64,000 nt of DNA from Synechococcus sp. CBW1004. GTDB lineage: Bacteria > Cyanobacteriota > Cyanobacteriia > PCC-6307 > Cyanobiaceae. The notes beneath the pieces are model-generated. The model was not told the DNA's origin. It worked only from the letters and a program-made list of their open reading frames with translations, and did no database searches. Below, in pieces: positions 25,785 to 35,224 of the stretch (position 1 is its first letter; each line of letters begins with the position of its first letter). The translations under genes and the position numbers were made by a program. The stretch is from NCBI RefSeq assembly GCF_015840715.1, contig NZ_CP060397.1, positions 434,001 through 498,000 of the forward strand, read 5' to 3'.

Positions 25785-26489
25785 ATGAACCAAGGCAGTG
25801 ATCCCACCCCCGATCCGGCCCGGGCCTCCGGCTCGGATCCCTATCAGCAGCTCGGCGTTGCGCTCGATGCCTCCTTCGATGACGTGCAGGCGGCACGACA
25901 ACAGCGCCTCAGCGAGCTCGGGGATGACCCGATGGCTCGTGCCCGTGTCGAAGCCGCCTACGACACGATCCTGATGAACCGTCTGCGGGAACGGCAGCAG
26001 GGGCGCGTCAGCACCGCCGCCCGTAGTGCCTCCCAGCGGGAGCAGTCCAAACCCCCGACCCCTGCAGGCTCGTCCGGTCCCTCCCTGCCCCGCCTGCCCC
26101 AGCTGCCGATGGGGGGACTCCCCAGGCCGGGCCTCTCGTGGCCCTCGCTTCCGTCGTTGCAGCTGGCCAGCGGCCGCGAGCTCTGGTTCCCACTCGCCAG
26201 TACCGGTGTCCTGCTGGTGCTGTTGTTCGCGCTCAGTTCCCCGCCGGCCGAGCTGATCCTGTCGTTGGCCACCCTGGTCACCGTGCTCAACCTGCAGCGC
26301 CGCAACGGCCGATTCCTGGTTTCCCTCGGCTGGAGTTTCGGGCTGCTCTGCCTGGGTCTGCTTGCCGGGGGAGTGCTGGCCGCGAGCCTGGATCCGTCCA
26401 TGCCCCTCGGCCTGCCGATCGCCCTTGTCCAGGTTCAGAGTCTTCCCGTGCTGCTGTTGCTGCTCCTCGGAGCCCTGTTCATCGCCTGA
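25785..26489 (+). CDS. CPP1-like (DUF3353) J-like membrane protein
   Basis: A 234-residue protein. The N-terminal ~70 residues resemble a degenerate J domain (DPYQQLGVALDASFDDVQAARQQRL, then VEAAYDTILMNRLRERQQGRV) without the HPD motif. A Pro/Ser-rich linker follows, then about four membrane helices. Plant CPP1 stabilises protochlorophyllide oxidoreductase at the thylakoid; the cyanobacterial members are thought to act similarly, though this is inference for this protein. Confidence 0.8.
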   Translation: MNQGSDPTPDPARASGSDPYQQLGVALDASFDDVQAARQQRLSELGDDPMARARVEAAYDTILMNRLRERQQGRVSTAARSASQREQSKPPTPAGSSGPSLPRLPQLPMGGLPRPGLSWPSLPSLQLASGRELWFPLASTGVLLVLLFALSSPPAELILSLATLVTVLNLQRRNGRFLVSLGWSFGLLCLGLLAGGVLAASLDPSMPLGLPIALVQVQSLPVLLLLLLGALFIA

Positions 26490-26625
26490 CAGCGTCCGCT
26501 GCTCCCGTCCTGCCTGCGAGTCGGTCCACCTTGCCCTGGATGCTCCACCGGGCAGTTCAGCTCTCCGCTGAGACGGCACCGCAGCGGAGTGGAGGGAAGC
26601 GATCGGCTGGGCAGGGACCGGTCGC

Positions 26626-27561
26626 TCAGCTCCGTGACGGAGTCGCCTCGAATTCGCTGATCAGCTCCTCCAGCTCCGGCTGATCCACGGTGTAGACGGC
26701 GCTGCAGAAATGGCAGGTGAGCTCGGCCTGGCCGTCCTCGCGCAGGATCGATTCCAGTTCCTCCCGGCCCAGAAGCTTCAGGGCCGAGACGCTGCGGTGT
26801 CGGGTGCAGGGACAGAAGAAGCGCACAGGAGTGATCGCTTCGGCATCGTCCAGGGGCTGGGGATCGAGATCGGGAAAGATGTCAGCCAGCAGGTCTTCGA
26901 GGTGGTCCCCACAGGCGGCCAGACGTTCGCTGAAACCGGTGATCTCACGGCAGCGTTCCTCCAGCAGCGCCACCAGGGCCGGCTCCCGGGCGGCCTTCGG
27001 CAACACCTGCACCAGCAGGCCGCCGCTGATCAGCACACCGGAGTGATCGAGGCGTTCGCCGACGAACACCGCCGAGGGGGTCTGCTCGGAGTGGAGCAGG
27101 TAGGAGGCGACATCCTCGCCGATCCCACCGCTCACCAGTTCCACGGTGCTGCTGAACGGCTCGCCTTCGCCGATGTCCCGCACCACATGCAGATAGCCGG
27201 TGCCGGTGGCTCGCCGGAAGTCGAGATGGGGCTGCCCCTCCTCGTTCACGAGGTCCAGCTCGAGATCGGGCCGGCCGACATAGCCGCGCACCGTGCCGTC
27301 CCGACCTGCATCCACCATCAGCCCGCGCAGCGGTCCATCGGAGCGGATGCGCAGATTGACGCGCCCATGGCGCACCTTCATCGAGCTGGCCAGTAGCAGG
27401 CCCGCGCTCATGGCACGGCCGAGCAGCGCGGTGGTGAGAAAGGAGAGGCGGTGGCTCCGCCTGGCTTCCCGGACGGCCTCCGTGCTGTTGACCGCCACGA
27501 GGCGGATCCCCCCGCCGGCGGCGGTGGCCCTGAGAACCCGATCGGACCGACCGTCGGCCAT
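26626..27561 (-). CDS. hslO: Redox-regulated chaperone Hsp33
   Basis: A 311-residue protein with the Hsp33 domain ([49 protein letters not shown]) and the redox-switch zinc site near the C-terminus: CPC in FFCPCTRH and CHFC in [10 protein letters not shown], four cysteines in the CxC...CxxC pattern. Oxidation releases zinc and activates the holdase, useful in a phototroph. The ATG at 27561 overlaps the TGA of the upstream ABC ATPase by one base (TGATG), so they are translated in a coupled way. Confidence 0.93.
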   Translation of the reverse strand: MADGRSDRVLRATAAGGGIRLVAVNSTEAVREARRSHRLSFLTTALLGRAMSAGLLLASSMKVRHGRVNLRIRSDGPLRGLMVDAGRDGTVRGYVGRPDLELDLVNEEGQPHLDFRRATGTGYLHVVRDIGEGEPFSSTVELVSGGIGEDVASYLLHSEQTPSAVFVGERLDHSGVLISGGLLVQVLPKAAREPALVALLEERCREITGFSERLAACGDHLEDLLADIFPDLDPQPLDDAEAITPVRFFCPCTRHRSVSALKLLGREELESILREDGQAELTCHFCSAVYTVDQPELEELISEFEATPSRS

Positions 27562-28205
27562 CACCCAAGCACTGCTTTCGGCATCGTACGGAGATGCCCT
27601 TTCTCGAGGAGCCAGCTGTGGCGCACGAAGCCCTCGAACAGCTCGGGCTCGTGACTGACGATCAGCAGGGCCCGATCCCGGCCGAGCTCCGCCAGCAGCT
27701 GCAGCACCTCGGATCGCACCGCCCAGTCCAGCCCGGCCGTCGGTTCATCGAGCAGCAGGAGCTTCGGATCGCGCAGCAGCTGCACAGCGAGCGACAGGCG
27801 CCGCTGTTGTCCGCCGCTCAGCCGCTCCGGAGCCTCCTGGAGGGGCAGCTCCGCCAGCCCCACCTGTCCGAGCACCTGCTGCAGCCGCTCGCCGCTGAGA
27901 CGGCGCTGTCCCAGCTTCAGCTCCTGTGCCACGGTGAGACCGAGGAAATGGCGTTCCGGAAACTGGAACACCAGCCCGCACAGCCAGCGGCGCTGGCGCG
28001 CATCGAGCGCTTTGCCGTTCCAGAGAATGCGACCCCGGGTGGGATCGGCCAGCCCGCTGATCAATTCCAGCAGGGTCGTCTTGCCGCTGCCACTGCGGCC
28101 GGCCACCAGGGCGGGCTCTCCCACCGGCAGCCGCAGCGACACATCCCGCAGCAGCGGCTCCGCCGTCGTGGCGGGGTGATAGGTGAGGGACTGCAGTTCA
28201 AGCAT
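27561..28205 (-). CDS. ABC transporter ATP-binding protein
   Basis: A 214-residue ATPase with Walker [17 protein letters not shown] (about 37-52), Q-loop in [20 protein letters not shown], signature [12 protein letters not shown], Walker [14 protein letters not shown] and H-loop IVSHEP. The sequence is closest in style to energy-coupling (EcfA/CbiO-like) or cobalt/nickel importers, but no permease lies nearby. The frame upstream to 28265 is not needed; the ATG at 28205 opens the domain directly ([10 protein letters not shown]). Overlaps hslO by one base. Confidence 0.85.
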   Translation of the reverse strand: MLELQSLTYHPATTAEPLLRDVSLRLPVGEPALVAGRSGSGKTTLLELISGLADPTRGRILWNGKALDARQRRWLCGLVFQFPERHFLGLTVAQELKLGQRRLSGERLQQVLGQVGLAELPLQEAPERLSGGQQRRLSLAVQLLRDPKLLLLDEPTAGLDWAVRSEVLQLLAELGRDRALLIVSHEPELFEGFVRHSWLLEKGHLRTMPKAVLG

Positions 28206-28285
28206 CGCCCCAGCATGGGGTGCGGTCAGCCTGACTGCCTGCCGCATGGTTGCATGAGGGTTCAACCGTGACCCTGTCCACCGCC

Positions 28286-28738
28286 ATGGAGGTCCGCTTC
28301 CGCGAGATCGATCCGTTCAACTGCTGGATCTGGCTGCGTTTCCCGATGGCTCTGGGCCAGGGGGAGCGGGGTTATCTCGAGACGGCGCTGGACAGCTGGT
28401 TCTTCCTCGGCAAGCTCGGCGGCTTCAACGCCGAGAACCTCCAGGCCCATGAGGCCGGGGCCGAGCTCAGCTGGCTGGCCTGGGATGGCGGAAGCGCCGC
28501 CCAGGCCCTGCCGGCGCTGATGCACAACATGAGCCCGCTGGAGGTGCGCGGCGACTGGGCCCGCTTCTGGGTGGATCTGGGCACCAGCGATGCCTTTGGC
28601 CTTGACGTGCTGATCAACACCCTGCAGTGCCTCGACCGGGACATCGTTGAGATCGAGGAGGTGCTGATCGGCGGGCTGCAGGAGGAGTGGCCGATCGAGG
28701 AGGAGCCTGACAGCCCGTTCGAGCGTCAGGGCAGCTGA
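28286..28738 (+). CDS. DUF3531 family cyanobacterial/plastid protein
   Basis: A 150-residue acidic protein with the family signature: EVRFREIDPFNCWIWLRF at the N-terminus, LDSWFFLGKLGGFNAENLQ, and LDVLINTLQCLDRDIVEIEEVLIGG in the C-terminal half. It is conserved in cyanobacteria and chloroplasts; function is unknown. The frame is open from 28250; the ATG at 28286 matches the domain start. Seven bases separate it from rsmE, with which it probably forms an operon. Confidence 0.85.
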   Translation: MEVRFREIDPFNCWIWLRFPMALGQGERGYLETALDSWFFLGKLGGFNAENLQAHEAGAELSWLAWDGGSAAQALPALMHNMSPLEVRGDWARFWVDLGTSDAFGLDVLINTLQCLDRDIVEIEEVLIGGLQEEWPIEEEPDSPFERQGS

Positions 28739-28744
28739 GCCGTC

Positions 28745-29500
28745 ATGGCACGGGAGCTGCGGCGCCTGCTGATCGATCCCGTCCGCCTGGCGGCCACGGA
28801 CGAGGGGAATGACCGCCTGCCGCTGTGCCGTGATGAGGAGCACTATCTCGCACGGGTGCTGCGTCTGCGGCCGGGCGACCCCGTCACCGTGATCGATGGC
28901 TGCGGCGGCCAATGGCGGGCGCAGCGTGGTGAAGGGGCCTGGCTCGAGGCTCTCGAGCCGGAGTGCAACCCGCAGCCACCTCCGCGACCACGCCTCTGCC
29001 TTGCTCTGGCGCTGCCCCGCCAGGACGTGGAGCTGGTGTGGCGCATGGCCACCGAGCTGGGCATCGACCGTCTCCAGCCCGTGCTGGCGGACCGTTGTCA
29101 GGGTTCAGGCCGTCGCCCGGCACGCGAGCGCTGGTCGGCGGTTGTGCGGGAAGCCACGGAACAATGTGAGCGGCTGTGGCTGCCGCAGCTTGAGTCGCCG
29201 AGCACGGCTGAAGAGTGCTTCACCGCGAGCCGCGGAGGGCTGAAGCTGCTGGCGACGACGCGCCGTGAACACCTCCCCTCCCTGGAGGCCTGGCTCGCCC
29301 AGGTGGGTCAGCCGGGAGCCGATCCGGAGGAGATCAGCCTGGCGGTCGGACCGGAGGGGGGGTGGAGTCCCCGTGAGGAGCAGCTGGCTGAGGCGACCGG
29401 TTGGTGCGCGGTGAGCCTCGGCGCCACGATTCTGCGGACGACCACGGCTGCGGTCGCCGGCGTCAGCCGTCTGGCGGCCTGGCGGCTGCTCAGCTGCTGA
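28745..29500 (+). CDS. rsmE: 16S rRNA m3U1498 methyltransferase
   Basis: A 251-residue SPOUT methyltransferase: an N-terminal PUA-like domain (RRLLIDPVRL; HYLARVLRLRPGDPVTVIDG) and a C-terminal knotted SAM-binding domain with LAVGPEGGWSPREEQLAEATGW and LGATILRTTTAAVAGVSRL. It methylates U1498 of 16S rRNA. It follows the DUF3531 gene on the same strand, and its end overlaps the end of the convergent gene at 29490 by a few bases. Confidence 0.92.
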   Translation: MARELRRLLIDPVRLAATDEGNDRLPLCRDEEHYLARVLRLRPGDPVTVIDGCGGQWRAQRGEGAWLEALEPECNPQPPPRPRLCLALALPRQDVELVWRMATELGIDRLQPVLADRCQGSGRRPARERWSAVVREATEQCERLWLPQLESPSTAEECFTASRGGLKLLATTRREHLPSLEAWLAQVGQPGADPEEISLAVGPEGGWSPREEQLAEATGWCAVSLGATILRTTTAAVAGVSRLAAWRLLSC

Positions 29501-29864
29501 GCATGCCGCGGGCCATCTCGCGGAATCCCCCCAGATCGGCCCCACCGCGGCGGCGGCTGCGGGAGAGCGCACCGCCGGCGGTGACGCATTCGGGAGCGAA
29601 GGTGGCGAGCGTGGGGGCAGGACGGCTGGCCTGCTCAGCGGCCAGTTGGGCGGCGATCGCCTCGGCGGTTGTCTGGCTGGTGACCGGCTGGCTGGGCATC
29701 TCAGCCGTGGCGGCGGCCTCGGCCGGCCTGGATTCGGATTCGGCGGCAGCCGCCTTCGCCTTGGGCTGCGCCGCGGGCCTGGCGGTGGGCGGCGCGATGG
29801 TGGCGGGGGCCTGCTGCTCGCCGTCCGAGCCGAGATCCAGGAAGAACTTGTTCTTGAACACCAT
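29490..29864 (-). CDS. Conserved cyanobacterial low-complexity protein
   Basis: A 124-residue protein with an N-terminal FKNKFFLDLGSD block, an Ala/Pro/Thr-rich disordered middle and a conserved C-terminal block FAPECVTAGGALSRSRRRGGADLGGFREMA. The two conserved ends joined by a variable linker suggest a small adaptor or complex subunit; the role is unknown. The ATG at 29864 starts the first block; the longer frame to 29999 is rejected. It overlaps the 3' end of rsmE by 11 bases. Confidence 0.7.
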   Translation of the reverse strand: MVFKNKFFLDLGSDGEQQAPATIAPPTARPAAQPKAKAAAAESESRPAEAAATAEMPSQPVTSQTTAEAIAAQLAAEQASRPAPTLATFAPECVTAGGALSRSRRRGGADLGGFREMARGMLSS

Positions 29865-29952
29865 GTCGCCGCGGCACGGTCGGATGGGGCGATTATCCGC
29901 TGCCGGCCTGGCTGAGCGGCAGTTGTCGTAGACCTGTGCAACACAAGCGCAG

Positions 29953-30729
29953 GTGTCCGTGCCGCCGCTGCCGCCCCCGACGCCTGCCCTCTGGCTCATT
30001 GCCCTGCTGCTTCACGCGCCCCTGCTCCTGCTGGCCCGGCGGTTGCCTCTCCTCACTCCCGCAGGCTGGTGCCACGCCGCTTTGCTCGGCACCGTGCTCT
30101 GGGCCAGCCTGGGTTGGCGCGGCTGGCTGGCCGTGGTGCTCTACCTCCTGCTGGGCTCGCTGGTGACGCGTCTGGGACTGCGGCAGAAGCAGATTCTCGG
30201 GCTGGCGGAGGGCCGTGGTGGCCGGCGCGGGCCGGAGAACGTCTGGGGATCAGCCCTGGTGGGAGCCCTGCTGGCGCTGGCGGCGCCGCTGTTGACGGCC
30301 TCCGGGCAGGCCTGGCTCCTGCTGGGCTTCGCTGCCAGCTTCGCCGCCAAGCTGGCTGACACCTTCGGCAGTGAGATCGGCAAACGCTGGGGCCGTCATG
30401 CGGTGTTGATCACCACCGGACGGCCGGTCCCCCCCGGCACCGAAGGAGCGATCAGCGCTGAAGGCACGGCGGCCAGCCTGCTGGGCAGCCTTCTCATGAC
30501 TTTGGTGATGGCGGCGCTGGGCCTGATCGAGGGGGGTGCGGCGATCCTCCTCGTCAGTGTTGTGGGTCTGGTGGCCACGCTGCTGGAGAGCCTGATCGGC
30601 GCCACGCTGCAGCGTCGGCTGGCCTGGCTCACCAACGAGATGGTCAACGGTCTGCAGACCCTGCTGGCGGCGGTCCTTGCTCTGCTCCTGGCGCCGCTCT
30701 TCCTGCCTGCTGCCCTGCCCTTGCCCTGA
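29953..30729 (+). CDS. DUF92 / TIGR00297 membrane protein (VTE6-like)
   Basis: A 258-residue protein with six or seven membrane segments and the DUF92 signature: GRGGRRGPENVWGSALVGALLAL, ASFAAKLADTFGSEIGKRWG, and the TEGAISAEGTAASLLGS motif (about 160-176). The plant homologue VTE6 is a phytyl-phosphate kinase in phytol salvage for tocopherol and chlorophyll; the same role is likely but not proven here. Its start lies about 90 bases from the start of the divergent gene at 29864. Confidence 0.83.
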   Translation: MSVPPLPPPTPALWLIALLLHAPLLLLARRLPLLTPAGWCHAALLGTVLWASLGWRGWLAVVLYLLLGSLVTRLGLRQKQILGLAEGRGGRRGPENVWGSALVGALLALAAPLLTASGQAWLLLGFAASFAAKLADTFGSEIGKRWGRHAVLITTGRPVPPGTEGAISAEGTAASLLGSLLMTLVMAALGLIEGGAAILLVSVVGLVATLLESLIGATLQRRLAWLTNEMVNGLQTLLAAVLALLLAPLFLPAALPLP

Positions 30730-30960
30730 GCGACCCGCAGCTCTCCGAGGCGTCATGCGCCGATGGCGGACCTGGTCGCTGCCGGATGCAGCGGACGCCG
30801 CGGGGTGCTGCCGCTGCCTGATCTGGTGCCCGCAGGCCTCACGCCGGCGACGGGTCGGTGTGGGCAGACCTTCACCATCCCTCTGGCAAATGGGGGCGCG
30901 GGTCGTTCGGCTGCAGGCTGCCGATGAGCCGGACCCCGGCATCGGGTTCCGCGCCGCCCA

Positions 30961-31944
30961 TCAGGCCAGCGACTTCGGCTCGCTGCCTCCGGCCCGCCAG
31001 CGTTGCCCTTCACTCTGGAGCCGGTTGAGCAGCGTCACGGTGCGGCGCTGGGCCTGGCGGGGGTGGAGGCCCAGCTCCCGTCCGAGTTCAGCCCAGGTGC
31101 GTCTCCCGCAGACATGCCCCAGCAGCAGCTCCCGCTCGAGGGGAGGCATGGCCAGGAGCCGTTGCTGCAGCCAGGAGAGCTCCGGTGAGGCAGGCCACCC
31201 GGTGGGTGCCATCGGTTCCGCGGTCCGTTCAGGAACGCTGGATGATGAGATGGCCTCGATGGGCTGGACCAGCGACGGGCCTGCAGGGTCAGGTTCCGAT
31301 CGCCCCTGGCTCGCCCCTCCCCCGATCAAGGCGTCCAGGAAGTCGCGTGCGTGCGGCGCGGCGTCTGGAATGGCCCTCGTCAGACTGGCGGGATCGGCCA
31401 GCTGGTCCAGCAGGGTCCGCGAGCCTGCTTCCTCGCCACCCTCCCCGGAGCTGGGCGCGTCCAGGCTGCGCATCTCCACCACTGCACTCACCTGCAGGGC
31501 TTCCACCACCTGGCTGGTGGAACAGTCCAGTGCCTCGGCCAGCTGGGCCGGGGTCAGCTGGCGCTGGCCCAGCCGCCGGCGCCGGTCCTGCAGCACGGTG
31601 GCCCGACGGCGCAGCTCCCACAGGGGCCGGGGGATGCGCATCAGGCTGGCGCGATCGCGCAGTTCGTGCTGGATGGCACCGCGGATGTAAGGCACCGCGA
31701 AACTGCTCAGGGTGCGACCCTGCGACGGTTCATACGCATCGATGGCACGGAGCAGTCCGAGGGAGCCGATCTGACGCAGATCCTCCTGCGGTAATGCCAG
31801 TGTTCGGCCGAGCCGGGCAGTGATGGCATACACCAGCGGTAGATTCCTGCGGACAAGCTCACTGCGCAGCGCCTGTCTCTCAGCTGGGTCACTGGAGCGC
31901 TTCAGCGCGGCGAGAGCGTCCTGATTGGTTGCCGGCGTACTCAC
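30961..31944 (-). CDS. Sigma-70 family RNA polymerase sigma factor (group 3 type)
   Basis: A 327-residue alternative sigma factor with region 2 (VRRNLPLVYAITARLGR; LRQIGSLGLLRAIDAYEPSQGRTLSSFAVPYIRGAI), region 3 (LTPAQLAEALDCSTSQVVEAL) and region 4 (LPPLERELLLGHVC-type, then RTWAELGRELGLHPRQAQRR). It lacks region 1. The segment between regions 3 and 4 is unusually long (about 90 residues, Ser/Pro/Ala-rich). GTG at 31944 is chosen because the upstream frame to 32151 is Arg/Pro/Gly-rich and lacks sigma features. Likely stress-responsive, like other cyanobacterial group 3 factors. Confidence 0.78.
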   Translation of the reverse strand: MSTPATNQDALAALKRSSDPAERQALRSELVRRNLPLVYAITARLGRTLALPQEDLRQIGSLGLLRAIDAYEPSQGRTLSSFAVPYIRGAIQHELRDRASLMRIPRPLWELRRRATVLQDRRRRLGQRQLTPAQLAEALDCSTSQVVEALQVSAVVEMRSLDAPSSGEGGEEAGSRTLLDQLADPASLTRAIPDAAPHARDFLDALIGGGASQGRSEPDPAGPSLVQPIEAISSSSVPERTAEPMAPTGWPASPELSWLQQRLLAMPPLERELLLGHVCGRRTWAELGRELGLHPRQAQRRTVTLLNRLQSEGQRWRAGGSEPKSLA

Positions 31945-32410
31945 TCTTCCACGCCTGGAGGGCCCTGCCGGAGGCCTCAGAGCCCTTCTTCGACCAGGAA
32001 GGGAGCCCGGCTGTGAATTCTGTCCCGGAAGGCCACGGCGGCTGGAGGACACAGGGCTTCCCCCCTGTTGATGGACCTGAGACGAGACCGGAGGTTGTAT
32101 CGAGTGTGGCTGAAACATCACGGTGGGTCGATGTCTCCCGGAACCGTGCATCCACGACGGCGATCCGCAATCCGTGAACCCAACAAATATTCACAGGACT
32201 CTCACTTGATTGTAGTCATATGCACATCCTGGTCTCTTCTGTCAGCGCTTTGCCACCCGTTGATTGCCGGACTGACCGCTTTCAACTATCTCCTTGCCGT
32301 TGCGATTCCTGGCAGGCTTTCTCTGGTGGCATGCAGCAGACTTCGCCCCCAGATGTGGTGTGTCAGCCAGCGACTTCCATCGCCTGGGGTCTGCTCCTGA
32401 CCGGCTCGGC
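31945..32410. other. Leader and intergenic region upstream of the sigma factor
   Basis: No gene is supported here. The sigma frame stays open to 32151 but has no domain character. On the minus strand an AT-rich stretch around 32180-32225 includes a TACAAT hexamer (plus strand 32209-32214), a possible -10 element for the sigma gene with a long leader. Confidence 0.35.
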
Positions 32411-33088
32411 TCACCATTGGGGTGTGGGTCGTTCCTGCAGTTGCAGCTCCGCCCAGTGCAGCAGGGCCGGCCAGCGCTGCAGGCGGCCTGCCACGTGGGC
32501 ATGGCCGACACTGTTGAGGTGCAGGCCGTCGCTGCAGAGCCAGCCCTGCCAGCCCGGTTCCTGCAGGAAGCTCTCCAACAGCGGCAGGAACGGAACGTCA
32601 GCCTCCTGGGCCGCCTCCTCCAGCAGGGATTCGTAGAGGCGGATGGTCTCCAGCTGGTACCAGAGCACCTCGGCGAAGGGCATCGCTTCCTCCAGCACCG
32701 GTGTCAGGCCGAGCACGAGGGTGGGGGCCAGTGCCGTGGCCTGGGCGAGCAGCTCCTGCAGGCCGAACAGGAAGGCGGCCGGATCGAGCTGGTGGCGACC
32801 ATCGGCTCGGCCGACCCTGGCGGTGTCGTTGAGTCCCACCGCCAGCAGGATGCCCTGGGGAAGCTGACGCCTCAACTCACCGCGTCCGCTCACCTCCTGA
32901 TGCAGCCGGGCACGCACCCGCTCCAGGCCGTCGCCTCGCACCCCCAGCCCATAGAGAACCGGACCACCCGGCAGGCCCATCCAATGGCGCCGGAGCCGTT
33001 CACACCAGCCCCCTTCCTCCGGATCCCCCCATCCATAGACACCGCTGTCCCCGAGCACGATCAGCTTGCGGGGAACGGCCAGGGGCAT
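32411..33088 (-). CDS. SGNH/GDSL-family esterase
   Basis: A 225-residue hydrolase with the four SGNH blocks: block I VLGDSGVYGWGD (Ser about residue 15), a Gly in YGLGVRGDGL, block III AVGLNDTARVG (Asn), and block V DGLHLNSVGHAHVA with the catalytic Asp and His. No signal peptide, so it acts in the cytoplasm. The substrate is unknown (acyl esters or acyl-CoA in relatives). It lies downstream of the aminotransferase gene, 61 bases away. Confidence 0.82.
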   Translation of the reverse strand: MPLAVPRKLIVLGDSGVYGWGDPEEGGWCERLRRHWMGLPGGPVLYGLGVRGDGLERVRARLHQEVSGRGELRRQLPQGILLAVGLNDTARVGRADGRHQLDPAAFLFGLQELLAQATALAPTLVLGLTPVLEEAMPFAEVLWYQLETIRLYESLLEEAAQEADVPFLPLLESFLQEPGWQGWLCSDGLHLNSVGHAHVAGRLQRWPALLHWAELQLQERPTPQW

Positions 33089-33149
33089 CGCAGGGCGGAA
33101 GCAAAGCGGAGCGATCCTGGCCGATGGCCCTGCAGAGCCCTGGCAGCCC

Positions 33150-34328
33150 TCAGAGCGTCAGGCTGCTGCGGAAGCGGGCCAGGCGCTCGATGCCGTCGCG
33201 GAGGGTGTCGGGGGAGGCGGCGCAGGAGAGGCGGATGCAGCGGTCATCGCCGAAGGCGGCGCCGGGCACCACCGCCAGTCCCACGTCATCAAGCAGGCGG
33301 GTGCACAGGGTGAGCGAATCGATGCCCCAGGCGCTCACATCAGGGAAGGCATAGAAGGCCCCTTCCGGCGGAAGCAGCTGCACACCCTCGATGGCCCGCA
33401 GGCCGTCGCTGAGCAAGGCGCGGCGTTCGTTGCAATGGGCCGCCATCTCCAGGACACAGTCGCGTGAGCCACTGATCGCGGCCAGGGCGCCGAACTGGGC
33501 GAAGCTGCAGACATTGCTGGTGCTCTGGCTCTGGAGCGCAGCCGCAGCGGCGATCACGTGGGCCGGACCCGCCAGCCAGCCGATGCGCCACCCCGTCATC
33601 GCCCACCCCTTGGCGAAGCCGTTGACGATCAGCACTCGGTCGGCCAGATCGGGAGCCACGGCCGCGAAGCTGTGGTGGGCGTGGCCCGGAGCACAGAGAT
33701 ATTCGTAGATCTCGTCGCAGACCACGGCCACCTGCGGATGGCGCCGAAGCACCGCTGCGATCGCTTCCAGGTCAGCGCGGGAGAACACCGCGCCCGTGGG
33801 GTTGGAGGGGCTGTTGAGCACCAGCAGCCGCGTCGCCGGTGTGATGGCGGCCTCGAGACGCTGCGGTTGCACCCGGAAGCCATCACTCGCGTCGCAGGTC
33901 AGGTAAGCGACGCGCGCGCCGGTGAGCTGCACCATCTCCGGATAACTGAGCCAGTAGGGCGAGGGCACCAGCACCTCGTCGCCTGGATCGAGCAGCACCT
34001 GGAAGAGGTTGTAGAGAGCCTGTTTGCCCCCATTGGTGACCAGCACCTGCTCAGAACTGGTCGGTACGCCGTTCTCCTGGCTGAGCTTGGCAGCGATGGC
34101 CTCACGAAGGGCCGGTTCGCCGGCCACGGGGCCGTAGCGGGTATGACCGGCTTCGAGCGCGTCGATTGCCGCCTGTCGGATGAAGGCCGGAGTGTCGAAA
34201 TCGGGTTCGCCGGCGCTGAGGCTGCAGATGTCCCGGCCTTCGGAGCGGAGCTGGCGGGCCCGGGCGGTGATCGCCAGGGTGAGGGAGGGCTGCAGGTCAC
34301 GGGCCCGGGCGGCCAGAGGAAGGGACAT
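33150..34328 (-). CDS. aspC: PLP-dependent class I aminotransferase (aspartate aminotransferase type)
   Basis: A 392-residue fold-type I transaminase of the Ib aspartate aminotransferase group: LSAGEPDFDTPAFIRQAA near the N-terminus, NGGKQALYNLFQVLLDPGDEVLVPSPYWLSYPEM, LNSPSNPTGAVF, CDEIYEYL, and the PLP lysine in NGFAKGWAMTGWRIGW. It interconverts aspartate and oxaloacetate with glutamate as amino donor; some homologues also act on prephenate. The ATG at 34328 gives the expected MSLPLAARARDLQPS start; the upstream frame is not coding. Confidence 0.9.
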   Translation of the reverse strand: MSLPLAARARDLQPSLTLAITARARQLRSEGRDICSLSAGEPDFDTPAFIRQAAIDALEAGHTRYGPVAGEPALREAIAAKLSQENGVPTSSEQVLVTNGGKQALYNLFQVLLDPGDEVLVPSPYWLSYPEMVQLTGARVAYLTCDASDGFRVQPQRLEAAITPATRLLVLNSPSNPTGAVFSRADLEAIAAVLRRHPQVAVVCDEIYEYLCAPGHAHHSFAAVAPDLADRVLIVNGFAKGWAMTGWRIGWLAGPAHVIAAAAALQSQSTSNVCSFAQFGALAAISGSRDCVLEMAAHCNERRALLSDGLRAIEGVQLLPPEGAFYAFPDVSAWGIDSLTLCTRLLDDVGLAVVPGAAFGDDRCIRLSCAASPDTLRDGIERLARFRSSLTL

Positions 34329-34492
34329 CTGTGGGTGGCTGGGTCGCCAGGTGAGGCGTGGGACCGGCAGGCGGCGGCGCAGCGGCAGCCGGCCATGGGG
34401 CTGAAAGGGCCTGCGGCGATCTTCGCGCACGCCCAACCCCCGGGCCGTTCCGGCGGGCAACAATTCAGCGCAATGTCTCAGCCGCTCCTTCC

Positions 34493-35149
34493 GTGCCCGA
34501 CCAGCTGTCGTCTGCTTCACTCCCGCAGCCGGCCGAGACCATCGACGCTGACCCGGCGACCTGGAAGCAGGCTCTGGTGGCTCTCGCGACCGATTGCGCT
34601 GCCTGTCAGGCCTGTGGCCTGGCCCAGGGCCGCAAGCATGTGGTGGTGAGCCGCGGCAATCCAGGAGCTTCCCTGCTCCTGATCGGCGAGGCCCCAGGCG
34701 CCCAGGAGGATGCACAGGGACGGCCCTTCGTGGGACGCGCCGGCCAGCTGCTGGATCGCATGCTGGAGAGCGTCGGGCTGGACAGCGAGCGGGACGCCTA
34801 CATCTGCAACGTGATCAAGTGCCGGCCGCCCGATAACCGTCGGCCCACGGCGACCGAGATCGCCGCCTGCCGACCCTTTCTGCTGCGTCAGATCGCCCTG
34901 GTCGATCCGCGCCTGATCCTGCTGGTGGGCGCCACGGCCCTCGAGGGCGTGCTCGGCATCAAGGGGGGTATCACCCGCCTGCGCGGCCAGTGGCGGGCCG
35001 GTGAAGGGGAGGGACTCGCGGGCCGCGTCCTGATGCCGATCCTTCACCCCTCCTATCTGCTGCGGAACCCCTCGCGCGAGCAGGGCAGCCCCAAGTGGCA
35101 CACCTGGCAGGACCTCAAGGAGGTGAAGCGGCGTCTCGAGGAGGGTTGA
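34493..35149 (+). CDS. Family 4-type (Fe-S) uracil-DNA glycosylase
   Basis: A 218-residue glycosylase. Motif A GEAPGAQEDAQGRPFVGRAGQLLD and motif B HPSYLLRNPS flank the uracil pocket, and cysteines in CAACQACGLAQGR, CNVIKCRPPDNRRP and ACRPFL can ligate a 4Fe-4S cluster as in family 4 enzymes. It removes uracil from DNA. GTG start at 34493, since the upstream frame to 34358 is poor; the aminotransferase is divergent with about 165 bases between starts. Confidence 0.88.
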   Translation: MPDQLSSASLPQPAETIDADPATWKQALVALATDCAACQACGLAQGRKHVVVSRGNPGASLLLIGEAPGAQEDAQGRPFVGRAGQLLDRMLESVGLDSERDAYICNVIKCRPPDNRRPTATEIAACRPFLLRQIALVDPRLILLVGATALEGVLGIKGGITRLRGQWRAGEGEGLAGRVLMPILHPSYLLRNPSREQGSPKWHTWQDLKEVKRRLEEG

Positions 35150-35224
35150 GATGCTCGTCACCCACCCGCAGTCGCCACTTCATCAGCCGCTGTGACAGGC
35201 TTTGGCCACGCGCCGCCCCCCGCG